Of a DNA stretch of 64,000 nt, positions 26,281 to 36,401 are shown one piece after another (position 1 is the stretch's first letter; each line of letters opens with the position of its first letter). A program made the position numbers and the translations under genes. The notes beneath the pieces are model-generated. The model saw only the letters and a program-made list of their open reading frames with translations. It was not told the DNA's origin and searched no databases. The DNA is taken from the NCBI RefSeq assembly GCF_016894345.1, contig NZ_CP069798.1, forward strand, positions 2,501,385 through 2,565,384. Reading direction: 5' to 3'. Source of the stretch: Paralysiella testudinis. Its GTDB lineage: Bacteria > Pseudomonadota > Gammaproteobacteria > Burkholderiales > Neisseriaceae.

Positions 26281-27029
26281 AAGGCCACACCTTGCCAGAA
26301 TTCGGCCACCTCGCCCATTTGGCGGTAGTCGGTAAGATCCACCGATAAGGGGGTGATGGTGACAAAACCGGCTTCGTTTTCGGCAAAATCGGTGCCTTGC
26401 TGGCGGTCGGACACTTCGCCCACGGGGCCTATCCAATACACTTCTTCACCGCGCGGATTGCGTGCAGGCACAATGGACTGCGCATGATGGCGCCGCCCCA
26501 AACGGGTGATTTTGCAGCCTTGCAGCAAATCTGGCGGTACGGCGGGGATATTCACATTCCACAACATCGGCACGGTGGGCGGTGCTTGCAACAAGTGCGA
26601 CAGCAGCTGCCACACCACGGCTTCGGCGGTATCCCAATAGCGATCGCCTTTGTCGTTCAGCGAAAACGCCACCGCCGAAATGCCGAGTAAATAGGCTTCG
26701 GTGGCCGCGGCCACGGTGCCGGAATACAAGGTGTCGTCGCCCATATTGGCGCCATGATTGATGCCGGACAACACCAAATCGGGGGTAAATTCGGGCATGG
26801 CATGTAAGGCCAAGTGGATGCAGTCGGTGGGGGTGCCGCTCACATAATAAAAACCGTTGGCGGCTTGGCGGATACGCAATGGGCGGTCTAGTGTGAGCGA
26901 ATTGCTCACGCCGCTGCGGTCGCGCTCGGGCGCCACCACGCGCACATTGGCAAACTCGGCCGCCACCCGTGCCAATACGGCAATGCCTTGCGCCAAATAG
27001 CCGTCATCGTTGCAAATCAGAATATTCAT
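26277..27029 (-). CDS. surE: 5'/3'-nucleotidase SurE
   Basis: A 250-residue survival protein phosphatase. The metal-binding aspartates are in [16 protein letters not shown], with [26 protein letters not shown] and [19 protein letters not shown] following. It dephosphorylates nucleoside monophosphates. Its stop overlaps the pcm start by 4 bases. The 191-bp gap to the potF-like gene upstream contains that gene's terminator, so surE probably has its own promoter. Confidence 0.96.
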   Translation of the reverse strand: MNILICNDDGYLAQGIAVLARVAAEFANVRVVAPERDRSGVSNSLTLDRPLRIRQAANGFYYVSGTPTDCIHLALHAMPEFTPDLVLSGINHGANMGDDTLYSGTVAAATEAYLLGISAVAFSLNDKGDRYWDTAEAVVWQLLSHLLQAPPTVPMLWNVNIPAVPPDLLQGCKITRLGRRHHAQSIVPARNPRGEEVYWIGPVGEVSDRQQGTDFAENEAGFVTITPLSVDLTDYRQMGEVAEFWQGVAL

Positions 27030-27173
27030 GCTGCCTGCTTTTCTTTCAAATGTGTGCTGTCGGCTTACTTTCTCAAGCCTGCCTGAAAGCCAGTAAAACC
27101 GCTGCTGTTACCTCAATCTCAAGCCGCCGATTATACCGTAAACCCCGCTTATATTATGCCGCCCATATCACGT

Positions 27174-27202
27174 AAAAAACCCGCTTGCGCCGGCAAGCGG
27201 GT
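27174..27202 (-). terminator. Terminator after the second potF-like gene
   Basis: On the minus strand CCCGCTTGCC pairs with GGCGCAAGCGGG and is followed by TTTTTT. Confidence 0.9.
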
Positions 27203-27220
27203 GGTGCCCTGCATACTGAA

Positions 27221-28384
27221 TTACTGGCCTGCTTTCAATTGCTGCCACAGGCGCACCATCAGGTTAACCGCATCCGGTGATTTGGGCAGCACCACAAAGC
27301 TATTGGACATCACTTCGGCAGTGGGGAAAATCGACGGGTCATCGGCATATTCTTTGTTCATCAAACCACGTGCCGGTTTGCTGGCCGGAGCGTAGGTAAC
27401 GAAGTCGCCGTTTTTGGCCGCCACTTTCGGATCCAGCGTGTAGTTGATGTATTTGTGTGCATTGGCCACATTTTGCGCATCTTTGGGAATCATAAACGAA
27501 TCCACCCACACGCCCACACCCTCTTTGGGCACCAATACATCAATGTTCACGCCGTTTTTGGCTTCGATGGCGCGGTTTTTAGCAATGTGTAAGTCGCCGC
27601 CATAGCCGATGACCACGCACAAGTCGCCGCGCGCCATGTCGTCGATATAACCGGAAGAGCTGAAGCGTTTCACATCACCGCGCACGGTTTTGAGCAATTC
27701 GGTGGCGGCTTTCAAGTCGTCCGGATTGCTGCTGTTGGCATCTTTACCCAAATAATGCAATACCAGCGGGAATTGCTCCGAAGGGCTGTCGAAGAAAGAA
27801 ATGCCGCACGATTTCAGTTTGGCAGTGTATTCCGGCTTAAACACCAAGTCCCAAATATTGTCGGGCAGCTTGCCGCCAAGCGCTTTTTCCACTTGATCTT
27901 TGTTGATGCCGATGGTGTTGATACCCCAGAAATACGGTACCGCATATTTATTGCCGGGGTCTACCTTGTCCATCAGTTTTAAGAGTTCGGGATCCACATT
28001 GTTGTAATTGGAAATCTGGCTCTTGTCGATGGGCTGGTAGGCACCGGCCTGAATTTGGCGTCCCACATTCACCAGCGACGGTGCCACCAAGTCATAGCCG
28101 GATTGGCCGGTGAGTACTTTGGCTTCCAAGGTTTCGTTGCTGTCGTAATAGTCGTAGCGTACTTTGATGTTGTTGTCTTTTTCAAAGGTGGCCACCGTTT
28201 CGGGATCAACATAATCCGACCAGTTGTAAATATTCAACTGCCCGGTGGCCGAAGGTGCCGCTGCCGTTGCCGGAGCGGAAGCACCGGAAGCCGCAGCAGC
28301 ATCGGTTTTTTGTGTCGAGCCGCTGCCGCCGCAAGCCGCCAAAAACAAGCTCATCAGAGCGCAAGCCAATAAGTTTTGTTTCAT
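27221..28384 (-). CDS. Polyamine ABC transporter substrate-binding protein, PotF-like (second copy)
   Basis: A 387-residue lipoprotein (MKQNLLACALMSLFLAAC; lipobox LAAC) with an Ala/Ser-rich linker. It closely resembles the protein at 21136: NIYNWSDYVDPETVATFEKD, VRYDYYDSNETLEAKVLTGQ, YAVPYFWGINTIGIN and ARGDLCVVIGYGGDLHIA. It binds putrescine or spermidine. No ABC permease or ATPase genes are adjacent. The two similar genes, in opposite orientation 5 kb apart, probably arose by duplication and may differ in specificity. Confidence 0.92.
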   Translation of the reverse strand: MKQNLLACALMSLFLAACGGSGSTQKTDAAAASGASAPATAAAPSATGQLNIYNWSDYVDPETVATFEKDNNIKVRYDYYDSNETLEAKVLTGQSGYDLVAPSLVNVGRQIQAGAYQPIDKSQISNYNNVDPELLKLMDKVDPGNKYAVPYFWGINTIGINKDQVEKALGGKLPDNIWDLVFKPEYTAKLKSCGISFFDSPSEQFPLVLHYLGKDANSSNPDDLKAATELLKTVRGDVKRFSSSGYIDDMARGDLCVVIGYGGDLHIAKNRAIEAKNGVNIDVLVPKEGVGVWVDSFMIPKDAQNVANAHKYINYTLDPKVAAKNGDFVTYAPASKPARGLMNKEYADDPSIFPTAEVMSNSFVVLPKSPDAVNLMVRLWQQLKAGQ

Positions 28385-28649
28385 CTATTACATCCTCTTT
28401 GTCATCCATGCCGGTGAAATAAACTGCCCGTATGGTGTTGCGGGGCAATACCGCCGCCGCTATCGGGCATGTCATACGGCTTTAATTTAACTGTGAAGTG
28501 GTGGGCTGGCAAGCCTATTTTTACAAAAACACACCATTTTATCACCTAAGGCTGCCTGAAACCGCCATGACAACCGCCATTTGCCGCTTACATCAGCACT
28601 GAACCGCCCCGAGATTCCGAGAGACACAACTTTCTGAGAGAATCTCATC

Positions 28650-28868
28650 ATGAAAAGCAAATACGCACCCGAAGTAAAGCAACGCGCCATTCGACTGGTA
28701 CAAGAGCAACGCAGCGAATATCCAACCCAATGGATGAACATAGTCGCCATCGCCACCAAAATAGGCTGTTCACCCGAAACCCTGCGCAGCTGGATTAAAC
28801 GGCATGAAGCCGATATGGCCGGATGCGGCAGATTGACTCGACCTCGTAAGCGGTTCTGTGGCGATTGA
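28650..28868 (+). pseudogene. IS3-family OrfA, interrupted by an inversion
   Basis: About 57 residues match the OrfA helix-turn-helix (KYAPEVKQRAIRLVQEQRSE, then CSPETLRSWIKRHEADMAG). After that the frame enters inverted sequence and becomes meaningless. The leucine-zipper part that should follow is found on the minus strand between about 29037 and 28930 (IKQLEKRIK, then in another frame ELQRANEILRLA). Confidence 0.8.
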
Positions 28869-29037
28869 TAAAGTTGACCATTACTTGGGTTTGCGGTCGA
28901 GTTCCGTCCGGGCGAAAAAGCGACAGCCAGGCGTAGAATTTCATTGGCGCGCTGTAATTCTTTATTCTCTTTTCCAGTTGCTTGATGCGCCGGACATCGT
29001 TAACGGCTTGGCCGTTATCGGCCGATTGCCCCGTCAA
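28829..29037 (-). other. Inverted internal segment of the IS
   Basis: On the minus strand this segment encodes the end of OrfA (NGQAVNDVRRIKQLEKRIK, ELQRANEILRLA) and the start of OrfB (NFINRHRTAYEVESICRI). The same piece also has single-base losses (AAAGAATT where AAAAGAATT is expected, and a shortened T-run). Both flanks encode transposase on the plus strand, so only the middle was flipped. Confidence 0.7.
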
Positions 29038-29854
29038 GCTACTATCGCCATCAACAGCAATCCCAACATCCGCAACAGCGCAGCCGACGCTGCCTGAAAG
29101 ATGAACATTTGCTTATCCTTATCCGCAACATCTGGCAACAGAGCCGCCAAATCTATGGTGCACGTAAAGTCTGGAGGGCTTTGTTACGGGATGGTCACCG
29201 CGTTGCCCGCTGTACGGTGGAGCACCTGATGCGCAAGCATCAAATGCAGGGTGTGTGGCGGGGCAAAGGCAAACGCACCACGGTTTGCGACCCCCAACTG
29301 CAACGGGCAGGTGATTGGGTGAAACGCCGGCTCAGCGCCGAGAGTCCCAATCAGCTGTGGGTGGCGGATTTCACCTACGTAACCACCCATCAGGGCTTTG
29401 TATACACCGCCTTTGTGATTGATGTTTTTGCCCGGCGTATTGTCGGCTGGAAAGTGTCAAAACGGATGGATACCGACATGGTGATGGATGCATTGGCGCA
29501 GGCTTTGTATGCCCGGTGCCCGAAAGGGGTTATCCACCACAGTGACCGAGGCAGCCAGTATCTGTCGATAGGTTACACCGAGCGGCTGCGGCAGGCACAG
29601 ATGAAGGCTTCGGTGGGCACCAAGGGTGACTCTTACGACAACGCGCCGGCCCAAACAATCAATGGCCTTTACAAAGCCGAAGTCATCCACCCCAACGGCC
29701 TTGGCGGGGGATGGCTGATGTGGAGTGGGCGAGATTGGAATGGGTGGATTGGTTTAATCACCACCGTTTACTGGAGCCGATCGGCTATGTGCCACCGGCT
29801 GAGTATGAAATGGCGTATTATCGCCAATTGGAAGAGTCGGCTAAGGCGGCTTGA
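29038..29854 (+). pseudogene. IS3-family OrfB (DDE transposase), frameshifted
   Basis: The frame covers SYYRHQQQ, IYGARKVWRALLRDGHRVAR, VADFTYVTTHQGFVYTAFVI (first Asp) and HHSDRGSQYLS (second Asp). The third acidic residue is missing: YDNAPAQTINGLYK has Gln where relatives have Glu. An extra G in GGGGG near 29706-29710 shifts the frame; the true C-terminus (ADVEWARLEWVDWFNHHRLL...EESAKAA) continues in another frame to a stop at 29854. Confidence 0.85.
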
Positions 29855-30084
29855 CTCAAGATAAACTGGCTCCTATAAAGTCGGGGCGGTTCAGTTTTAT
29901 ATTTCAGATAGCTTTGGAAAGTGGGTGCGTAACTTCAGTCCGCATAGGATGGATTTGATTCATCAATTTCACCAAAACGCAGTTTTTGCGCAGCTAAAAC
30001 GCAGTTTCAATCCGGCAAAATAAAGCGGCTTAGCGCGAGCATAGATACAGCAAAAGGCTGCCTGAAAAAAACATTTAAATAAGC

Positions 30085-30113
30085 CTTGACATTCTTATTA
30101 AAAAACCCATATA
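30085..30113 (+). promoter_or_regulatory. Heat-shock (sigma-32) type promoter of clpB
   Basis: CTTGACA (30085-30091), 14 bases, then CCCATATA (30106-30113), close to CTTGAAA-N13/14-CCCCATNT. It can also be read as a sigma-70 promoter, TTGACA-N18-TATAGC. It lies 44 bp before the clpB start. Confidence 0.7.
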
Positions 30114-30156
30114 GCCATCAATTCAAATCTACTGTGCAATACCAAGGAGACAAACA

Positions 30157-32730
30157 ATGCGATTCGACAAACTCACCGCCAAATTCCAGCAAGCCTTGCA
30201 AGAAGGCCAAAGCATGGCACTGGCGGGCGATTGCGGCTATCTGGAAGCCGCACACGTACTCAAAGCCCTGCTTGATGATAACGACAGCGGCTGCGCCGCC
30301 CTCTTGGCGCATGCCGGCGTGAATGTGGCGCAAGTGAAACAAGGCGTGCAAGCCGCTATTAGCGCCCTGCCCAAAGTATCCGGCCAAGGCGGCGAAATTC
30401 TGCCCAGCCGTGAGCTGCAAAACATTTTGAATTTAATGGACAAAGCCGCCATGAAGCGCGGCGATGCTTATATTGCCAGCGAGCTGTTTTTGCTGGCGGC
30501 GGTACAGGAAAACGGCAGCACCGGCAAAATCCTCAAACAGGCCGGTGCCACCGAAGCGGGCTTAAACGCCGCCATTGATGCCGTGCGCGGCGGTGCCAGC
30601 GTAGACAACCCCAATGCCGAAGACCAACGCGAAGCGCTCAAAAAATACACCCTCGACCTCACCCAACGCGCCCGCGACGGCAAATTGGACCCGGTGATTG
30701 GCCGCGACGACGAAATCCGCCGCGCCATCCAAGTATTGCAACGGCGCACCAAAAACAACCCCGTGTTGATCGGCGAGCCCGGCGTGGGTAAAACCGCTAT
30801 TGTGGAAGGGCTGGCGCAACGCATTGTTGATGGCGAAGTGCCGGAATCTTTGCGCAACAAACGCCTGTTGGTGCTGGATTTGGCCGCGCTGATTGCCGGT
30901 GCCAAATTCCGCGGCGAATTTGAAGAACGCCTCAAAGCGGTGTTGAGTGACCTGGCCAAAGACGATGGCAACACACTGATTTTTATTGATGAAATCCACA
31001 CCTTAGTGGGCGCAGGCAAGGCCGACGGCGCCATGGACGCAGGCAATATGCTCAAACCGGCGCTGGCGCGCGGCGAACTGCACTGCATCGGCGCCACTAC
31101 ACTAGACGAATACCGCCAATACATCGAAAAAGACGCCGCCTTGGAGCGCCGCTTCCAAAAAGTGATGGTGGCCGAGCCCAGCGTGGAAAGCACCATCGCC
31201 ATTTTGCGCGGCTTGCAAGAGCGCTACGAAATCCACCACGGCGTAGACATTACCGACCCGGCGATTGTGGCTGCGGCCGAATTGTCCAACCGCTATATTA
31301 CCGACCGCTTTTTGCCCGACAAAGCGATTGATTTGATTGACGAAGCCGCATCGCTGATTAAAATGGAAAGCGAATCGATGCCCGAAAGTATGGATAAGCT
31401 CAACCGCCGCCTAATCCAGCTTAAAATCGAGCGCGAAGCCTTGCGTAAAGAAAAAGACGACGCCAGCAAAAAACGCTTCGATTTGATTGAAAGTGAAATC
31501 AATGAATTGCAAAAAGAATTTGCCGACCTCGAAGAAATTTGGAAAGCCGAGCGTGCGGTAGCCAAAGGCAGCGCCGGGATTAAAGAGCAAATCGACCAGC
31601 TCAAAGTAAAAATGGCCGCCCTGCAACGTGAAGGCCGCTGGGAGGATTTGGCACGGCTGCAATACGAAGAATTGCCCAAGCTGGAAACCCAGCTTCAGGC
31701 AGCCGAAAGCAAATCCGATGAAGAAAGCAAGAACAAGCTGCTGCGCACGCAAGTGACCGCCGACGAAATCGCCGAAATCGTGTCGCGCATGACCGGCATT
31801 CCGGTGGCCAAAATGATGGAAGGCGAGCGCGATAAACTGCTGAAAATCGAAGACGTGCTGCATGAGCGCGTGATTGGCCAAGACGAAGCCGTACGCGCCG
31901 TGGCCGACGCCATCCGCCGCTCCCGCGCCGGGCTGGCCGACCCCAACAAACCTTACGGCAGCTTTTTGTTCCTCGGCCCCACCGGCGTGGGCAAAACCGA
32001 GCTGTGCAAGGCTTTGGCCGGCTTCTTGTTCGACAGTGAAGACCACTTAATCCGCATCGATATGTCCGAATACATGGAAAAACACGCCGTGGCCCGCCTG
32101 ATTGGCGCGCCGCCGGGCTATGTGGGCTATGAAGAAGGCGGCTTTCTCACCGAACAAGTGCGGCGCAAGCCTTACAGCGTGATTTTGCTGGATGAAGTGG
32201 AAAAAGCGCACCCGGATGTGTTCAATATCCTGCTGCAAGTGCTCGACGACGGCCGCCTCACCGATGGCCAAGGCCGCACGGTAGACTTTAAAAATACCGT
32301 GATTGTGATGACCTCCAATATCGGCAGCCAAAGCATTCAGGAAATGGGCACCGAAAACTACGATGCGGTGAAAGCGGTGGTGATGGAAGAAGTAAAACAA
32401 AACTTCCGCCCGGAAATGATTAACCGCATTGACGAAGTGGTGGTGTTCCACGGCTTAAGCCAAGCCAATATCCGCAGCATTGCCAAAATCCAGCTGCGCA
32501 ATCTGGAAAAACGCTTGGCCGCACTGGATCTGCATTTGCAGGTAGACGAAGCAGCACTGGATTTGATTGCCGCCGAAGGCTTCGACCCTATCTACGGCGC
32601 CCGTCCGCTCAAACGCGCCATTCAGAGCGAAATCGAAAACCCGCTGGCCAAAAAACTGCTGGCCGGTGCTTATGCACCCGAATCCACCATTATGGTGGGC
32701 GTAAAAGACGGCAAACTGGCATTCGAATAA
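30157..32730 (+). CDS. clpB: ATP-dependent disaggregase ClpB
   Basis: An 857-residue Hsp100 disaggregase of normal length. The Clp N domain is followed by AAA-1 with [13 protein letters not shown] (about residue 205) and [15 protein letters not shown] coiled-coil middle domain follows (about 400-520, rich in Glu/Lys: [18 protein letters not shown]), then AAA-2 with [16 protein letters not shown] and [15 protein letters not shown]. It rescues aggregated proteins with DnaK. AAGGAGA precedes the ATG. A heat-shock-like promoter lies upstream and a terminator follows. One uptake word is embedded in the coding part of the middle domain. Confidence 0.98.
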   Translation: MRFDKLTAKFQQALQEGQSMALAGDCGYLEAAHVLKALLDDNDSGCAALLAHAGVNVAQVKQGVQAAISALPKVSGQGGEILPSRELQNILNLMDKAAMKRGDAYIASELFLLAAVQENGSTGKILKQAGATEAGLNAAIDAVRGGASVDNPNAEDQREALKKYTLDLTQRARDGKLDPVIGRDDEIRRAIQVLQRRTKNNPVLIGEPGVGKTAIVEGLAQRIVDGEVPESLRNKRLLVLDLAALIAGAKFRGEFEERLKAVLSDLAKDDGNTLIFIDEIHTLVGAGKADGAMDAGNMLKPALARGELHCIGATTLDEYRQYIEKDAALERRFQKVMVAEPSVESTIAILRGLQERYEIHHGVDITDPAIVAAAELSNRYITDRFLPDKAIDLIDEAASLIKMESESMPESMDKLNRRLIQLKIEREALRKEKDDASKKRFDLIESEINELQKEFADLEEIWKAERAVAKGSAGIKEQIDQLKVKMAALQREGRWEDLARLQYEELPKLETQLQAAESKSDEESKNKLLRTQVTADEIAEIVSRMTGIPVAKMMEGERDKLLKIEDVLHERVIGQDEAVRAVADAIRRSRAGLADPNKPYGSFLFLGPTGVGKTELCKALAGFLFDSEDHLIRIDMSEYMEKHAVARLIGAPPGYVGYEEGGFLTEQVRRKPYSVILLDEVEKAHPDVFNILLQVLDDGRLTDGQGRTVDFKNTVIVMTSNIGSQSIQEMGTENYDAVKAVVMEEVKQNFRPEMINRIDEVVVFHGLSQANIRSIAKIQLRNLEKRLAALDLHLQVDEAALDLIAAEGFDPIYGARPLKRAIQSEIENPLAKKLLAGAYAPESTIMVGVKDGKLAFE

Positions 32731-32748
32731 ACCCCAGTTTTATCCTTG

Positions 32749-32791
32749 AAAACACCGGCATCGGCCTAAGGGCAGATGTCGGTGTTTTTTG
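32749..32791 (+). terminator. Terminator after clpB
   Basis: AACACCGGCATC pairs with GATGTCGGTGTT and ends in TTTTTT; an inner GGCC/GGCA stem may add stability. Confidence 0.9.
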
Positions 32792-32977
32792 TTTTTCAGG
32801 CAGCCTAATCGCACTTGCAACAGCAATCACACAACCCCGTTGTCTATTTGCCCCCGAAAGACGTATTATATTGAAAAGACAAAGTCATTTTGTTGCAACG
32901 CAGCAATACAAGCCGCAACGGCCAGCTTATAATCCGATAATAAGAAAACAAAGCAATAAAAAGCCAAGGAGAAACCC

Positions 32978-33943
32978 ATGTTCGACTGGTTCACCAGCCA
33001 CTTCACCACCACCGGCATGACCGCCTTTATCACCCACACCGCCTGCTTCGGCCACAATATGGGTGAAGGCCACCCGGAAGGGCCGGAGCGGCTGGCCGCC
33101 ATCAAAGACCGGCTAATGGCCGCGCAACTGATGGATTTTCTGCAAGAAGTGGACGCCGACGAGGTTACCGACATCCAGCTGGCGCGCGTGCACCCGGATC
33201 GCTATATCCGCTACTTGGAATCGGTGGTGCCCAGCGTGGGCACCTACCGCGTGGACACCGACACCGCCATGAACAGCGGTACCCTCAAAGCGGCACGTTA
33301 TTCGGCCGGTGCCGTGGTGAAAGCCGTGAATATGGTGGTGGACGGCAAAGTACCCAACGCCTTTTGCGCCATCCGCCCGCCCGGCCACCATGCCGAAAGC
33401 GAAAAGGCCATGGGCTTTTGCTTCTTTAATAATGTGGCCGTGGGCGCCATGCATGCCATTGCCGAGCACCGCCTCAGCCGCATTGCCATTGTGGATTTCG
33501 ACGTTCACCACGGCAACGGCACCGAAGAAATTTTTCAAGACGACGAGCGCATTATGTTGCTCTCCAGCTTCCAACACCCCTTCTTCCCTTATTGCGGCGA
33601 CAAACCGCTGGGCAGCAACCCCAACATCATCAATGTGCCCATGCCTTCGGGTACCCGTGGCGATGCTTTTCGCGAAATGGTGCAAAATATCTGGATGCCG
33701 CGCCTGCATGAATTCCAACCCGAATTGGTGTTTATCTGTGCCGGCTTTGATGCCCATCTGGAAGACGATATGGGCAACTTCGGCTTGGTGGAAGCCGATT
33801 ATGCCTGGGTAACCGAGCAGCTGATGCAGATTGCACAACTGTATTGCCAAGGCAAAATCGTTTCCGTGCTGGAAGGCGGCTATGATTTATCCTCATTGGC
33901 GCGCAGCGTGGCGGCGCATATTAAGGTTTTGGCCAGCGTGTAA
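32978..33943 (+). CDS. Histone deacetylase family protein (zinc amidohydrolase)
   Basis: A 321-residue arginase/deacetylase-fold enzyme. It has GHNMGEGHPEGPERL at the start and the active-site motifs AIRPPGHHAESEKAMGFCFF (the two histidines), VDFDVHHGNGTEEIF (zinc Asp/His), FICAGFDAHLEDDMG (second Asp) and SVLEGGYDLSSL. Bacterial members deacetylate polyamines, acetoin-pathway proteins or small amides. AAGGAGA precedes the ATG. With two polyamine-binding proteins in the window an acetylpolyamine substrate is possible, but this is only inference. Confidence 0.9.
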   Translation: MFDWFTSHFTTTGMTAFITHTACFGHNMGEGHPEGPERLAAIKDRLMAAQLMDFLQEVDADEVTDIQLARVHPDRYIRYLESVVPSVGTYRVDTDTAMNSGTLKAARYSAGAVVKAVNMVVDGKVPNAFCAIRPPGHHAESEKAMGFCFFNNVAVGAMHAIAEHRLSRIAIVDFDVHHGNGTEEIFQDDERIMLLSSFQHPFFPYCGDKPLGSNPNIINVPMPSGTRGDAFREMVQNIWMPRLHEFQPELVFICAGFDAHLEDDMGNFGLVEADYAWVTEQLMQIAQLYCQGKIVSVLEGGYDLSSLARSVAAHIKVLASV

Positions 33944-33999
33944 AGCCGTGTTTAAAGGCTGCCTGAAAGCCGCAATGCACAATAATCATCATCTCCAAA

Positions 34000-34048
34000 T
34001 AAAATGATAACTATTCCTATTCCAATTTATCATAAACCTTGCTAGAAT
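34000..34048 (+). promoter_or_regulatory. Possible Fur box and promoter for fbpA
   Basis: AATGATAACTATT (34003-34015) matches 11 of 13 central positions of the Fur consensus. It is followed by TTCCAA (34020-34025), 17 bases, and TAGAAT (34043-34048). A hairpin (34058-34095) and a mobile element lie between this and fbpA. Confidence 0.45.
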
Positions 34049-34057
34049 GCAGCCATA

Positions 34058-34095
34058 AGAAAGCCGCCCTACCCATGCGGGTTTGGCGGCTTTCT
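34058..34095. terminator. Strong GC hairpin between the putative promoter and fbpA
   Basis: AGAAAGCCGCC pairs with GGCGGCTTTCT. The following T-run is short. It may end the deacetylase transcript, or act as a leader structure for fbpA. Confidence 0.6.
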
Positions 34096-34106
34096 GTTGA
34101 TGTTAC

Positions 34107-34306
34107 ACCAATCCTAAAAAATAACCTAACTGCGTTGGCTCGCCTTAGCGCAAAGCGAACGACTTTGTAAGGCGTAGGCGCGCCAACAAACTCTGTTCCG
34201 TACTACTTGTACTGTCTGCGGCTCAACTCAAAGAGAACGATTTACTAAGGTGCTGAAGTACCAAGTAAATCAGTTCCGCCTTGTTATCTTATTTTTTAGA
34301 ATTGGT
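34107..34306. repeat. Family C element copy 1, in the fbpA leader
   Basis: A 200-bp element with 24-bp inverted ends (ACCAATCCTAAAAAATAACC... and its near-complement ...ATTTTTTAGAATTGGT). Its interior matches the element at 63126-63279 in reverse, including GCGCAAAGCGAACGACTTTG and ACAAACTCTGTT. It ends 31 bp before the fbpA ATG. Confidence 0.75.
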
Positions 34307-34337
34307 ATTCTATCCAACCCAATCAAAGGAAAATGGA

Positions 34338-35330
34338 ATGTTGAAAAAAACATTGGCTGTTTCAATTGCCCTGGCCGCGGCCATCCCCGCTTATGCCGAC
34401 ACACTGGTGGTGTATTCTTCCCGCGCCGAACACCTGCTCAAGCCGATTGTGGCCAAATACGAGCAGCAAACCGGTACCAAAGTACAGCTGGTGCAAGATT
34501 CCGCCGGCCCCTTGATGGAAAAAATGCGTGCCGAAGGCCGCAACTCACCGGCGGATGTGTTCATCACCGTAGACGGCGGCAATTTATGGCAGGCCGGCCA
34601 AATGGGCTTGCTGCGCCCCATCAACTCGAATGTGCTCAAAACCAATATTCCGGCACACTTGCGCGACCCGAAAAACGAATGGTATGGCCTGTCGGTACGC
34701 GCACGCACCATCTTCTACAATACCGACAAAGTGAAACCGGCCGACATTTCCAGCTATGCCGACTTGGCCAACCCCAAATGGAAAGGCCGCCTGTGCCTAC
34801 GCACTTCCAATAATGTGTACAACCAATCGCTGGTGGGCACCATGATGCAAAATCTGGGCGCCAAAAAAACCGATGAAATCGTGCGCGGTTGGGTGCGTAA
34901 TCTGGCCGTAGCGCCCTTCCCCAACGACACCGCCATGATGGAAGCCATTGCCGCAGGTCGTTGCGATGTGGGCATTGGCAACACCTATTACTATGGCCGC
35001 CTGATGGATCAAAAGCCCAACCTCAAACTGGGCATTGCCTTTGCCGACCAAAACGGCCGCGGCACCCATGTGAATGTGTCCGGCGCGGGCGTGGCCAAAT
35101 ACAGCAAACAACCGGCCGCCGCGCAAAAATTCATCGAATGGCTCTCCGGTGCCGAAGCGCAAAACCTGTTTGCCGACCTAAACCATGAATACCCGGCCAA
35201 CCCGCGCATCAAGCCCGATGCCAAAGTGGCGCGTTGGGGCAGCTTCAAGCAAGACGTTATCAATGTATCGGTGGCGGGCAAAAACCAGAAACAAGCCGTG
35301 ATGTTGATGCGTCGCGCCGGTTATCAATAA
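34338..35330 (+). CDS. fbpA: Fe(3+) ABC transporter substrate-binding protein
   Basis: A 330-residue periplasmic ferric-ion binding protein with the signal peptide [17 protein letters not shown]. The mature start is [17 protein letters not shown]. The iron-binding tyrosines lie in [15 protein letters not shown], as in the FbpA family, and the C-terminal lobe has [24 protein letters not shown] precedes the ATG at 34338. The permease and ATPase genes fbpB and fbpC do not follow: rnhA does. Expression is probably iron-repressed if the upstream Fur-like site is real. A mobile element sits in its leader. Confidence 0.93.
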   Translation: MLKKTLAVSIALAAAIPAYADTLVVYSSRAEHLLKPIVAKYEQQTGTKVQLVQDSAGPLMEKMRAEGRNSPADVFITVDGGNLWQAGQMGLLRPINSNVLKTNIPAHLRDPKNEWYGLSVRARTIFYNTDKVKPADISSYADLANPKWKGRLCLRTSNNVYNQSLVGTMMQNLGAKKTDEIVRGWVRNLAVAPFPNDTAMMEAIAAGRCDVGIGNTYYYGRLMDQKPNLKLGIAFADQNGRGTHVNVSGAGVAKYSKQPAAAQKFIEWLSGAEAQNLFADLNHEYPANPRIKPDAKVARWGSFKQDVINVSVAGKNQKQAVMLMRRAGYQ

Positions 35331-35350
35331 TTTTTGGCCGCAGCCAAACA

Positions 35351-35382
35351 CAACCGCCCGCCCCAACGCCGGGCGGTTTTTT
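35351..35382 (+). terminator. Terminator after fbpA
   Basis: AACCGCCCG pairs with CGGGCGGTT, followed by T6. Confidence 0.92.
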
Positions 35383-35464
35383 GTGGGCACACGCAATGCC
35401 TTTTCGCTTCTGCGCCCGCTTTTTGTTATGATGGCCACCCTCTCTTAAGCATGGCGGTCAATCC

Positions 35465-35908
35465 ATGGACAACGCGGTTTCCTTGTATACCGATGGCGCC
35501 TGCAAAGGCAATCCCGGCGTGGGCGGCTGGGGTGTGCTGATGCGCTATGGCAGCCACGAAAAAACCCTCTACGGCGGCGAGCCTGCCACCACCAACAACC
35601 GTATGGAGCTGATGGCGGTAATAGAAGGCCTGCGCGCGCTTAAGCGCCCGTGCACGGTGGATATATACACCGACAGCAAATACGTGATGCAGGGCATGAG
35701 CGAATGGATTAGCGGCTGGAAAGCGCGCGGCTGGAAAACCGCCAGTAAGCAGCCGGTGAAAAATGTGGATTTATGGCAGGCGCTGGATGCCGAAACCGCC
35801 CGGCACCACGTGCGCTGGCACTGGGTAAAAGGCCACGCCGGCCATGCCGACAACGAACGCGCCGATGCACTGGCCAATCAGGGCGTGGCGCAAGTGCTGG
35901 CCAATTAA
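35465..35908 (+). CDS. rnhA: Ribonuclease HI
   Basis: A 147-residue RNase H that removes RNA from RNA-DNA hybrids. The four acidic catalytic residues are visible: Asp in [12 protein letters not shown], Glu in [13 protein letters not shown], Asp in [12 protein letters not shown] and Asp in [11 protein letters not shown]. Length and the helix [13 protein letters not shown] (handle region) match E. coli RNase HI. It starts 134 bp after fbpA, with the fbpA terminator between. Confidence 0.97.
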   Translation: MDNAVSLYTDGACKGNPGVGGWGVLMRYGSHEKTLYGGEPATTNNRMELMAVIEGLRALKRPCTVDIYTDSKYVMQGMSEWISGWKARGWKTASKQPVKNVDLWQALDAETARHHVRWHWVKGHAGHADNERADALANQGVAQVLAN

Positions 35909-36401
35909 TGCCAACCAACATACTTTCAGGCAGCCTCAGATCTTTGCAAAACCAGATATCTGTCGCACCCGCGAAGGCGGGTGCCCAGTGCAAAGCCGCG
36001 CTTTGCTTATCTTGCACATTTCTAAAAATAATCAATTTTATATAGAATCAAATATTTAATTATTTTGCGTTTGATGGTGGTGGTTTGTCTGATAACTGAA
36101 GCTGTGCTTCAGACTAGGCTCCTGCCTACGCAGGAGCGACAGAACAGGCATTTTGCAACAGTCTCAGCCTACACCCCAAAAATCAACAAAAAAAAACCCG
36201 GCGCATAAATGAGCCGGGTTAAACAAACACAAATCAAGTATATCCACTCAATAATGCTTGCGCATTATGAAGACTTACTCTGCTTAATAATAGCAAGCCT
36301 TATACCAAACACAGAATATTGATTTTAAACAAATAATCTATAAGCATAATTTAACCTTTACGGCCATTTCTGCGCAGCAGGGGCAAAACTGCCGCATTTT
36401 G
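35909..36401. other. Gene-free stretch after rnhA
   Basis: No gene was recognised. It holds an uptake word at about 35924, short GC hairpins such as CACCCGCGAAGGCGGGTG (about 35967) and CTCCTGCCTACGCAGGAG (about 36119), and a terminator-like stem at 36195-36220. The rest is AT-rich. Confidence 0.5.
36195..36220. terminator. Terminator-like hairpin
   Basis: AACCCGGC pairs with GCCGGGTT. It is preceded by a long A-run, so on the minus strand it has a T-tail. It could end the rep transcript. Confidence 0.65.

Larger units (their letters stand above)
28598..29895 (+). mobile_element. Degenerate IS3-family element with an internally inverted segment
   Basis: The ends carry the inverted repeat ACTGAACCGCCCCGA / TCGGGGCGGTTCAGT, giving about 1.3 kb. 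No flanking target duplication was found. The left part encodes the start of OrfA and the right part most of OrfB. The middle, about 28829-29037, reads as transposase only on the minus strand, so it has been inverted. Several frameshifts and a lost catalytic glutamate make it immobile on its own. Confidence 0.85.

Noticed and set aside
30157..32730. Second clpA-type gene
   Set aside because: The long coiled-coil middle domain and 857-residue length identify ClpB. ClpA is the separate gene at 50174.
34043..34095. Fur-regulated small RNA ending at the 34058-34095 hairpin
   Set aside because: The transcript from the putative promoter would be only about 40-45 bases, essentially the hairpin itself, so it is more likely a leader or terminator structure.
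35960..36140. Small RNA gene between rnhA and rep
   Set aside because: A few GC hairpins exist but no promoter with terminator at a sensible distance. The repeats resemble simple palindromic debris.
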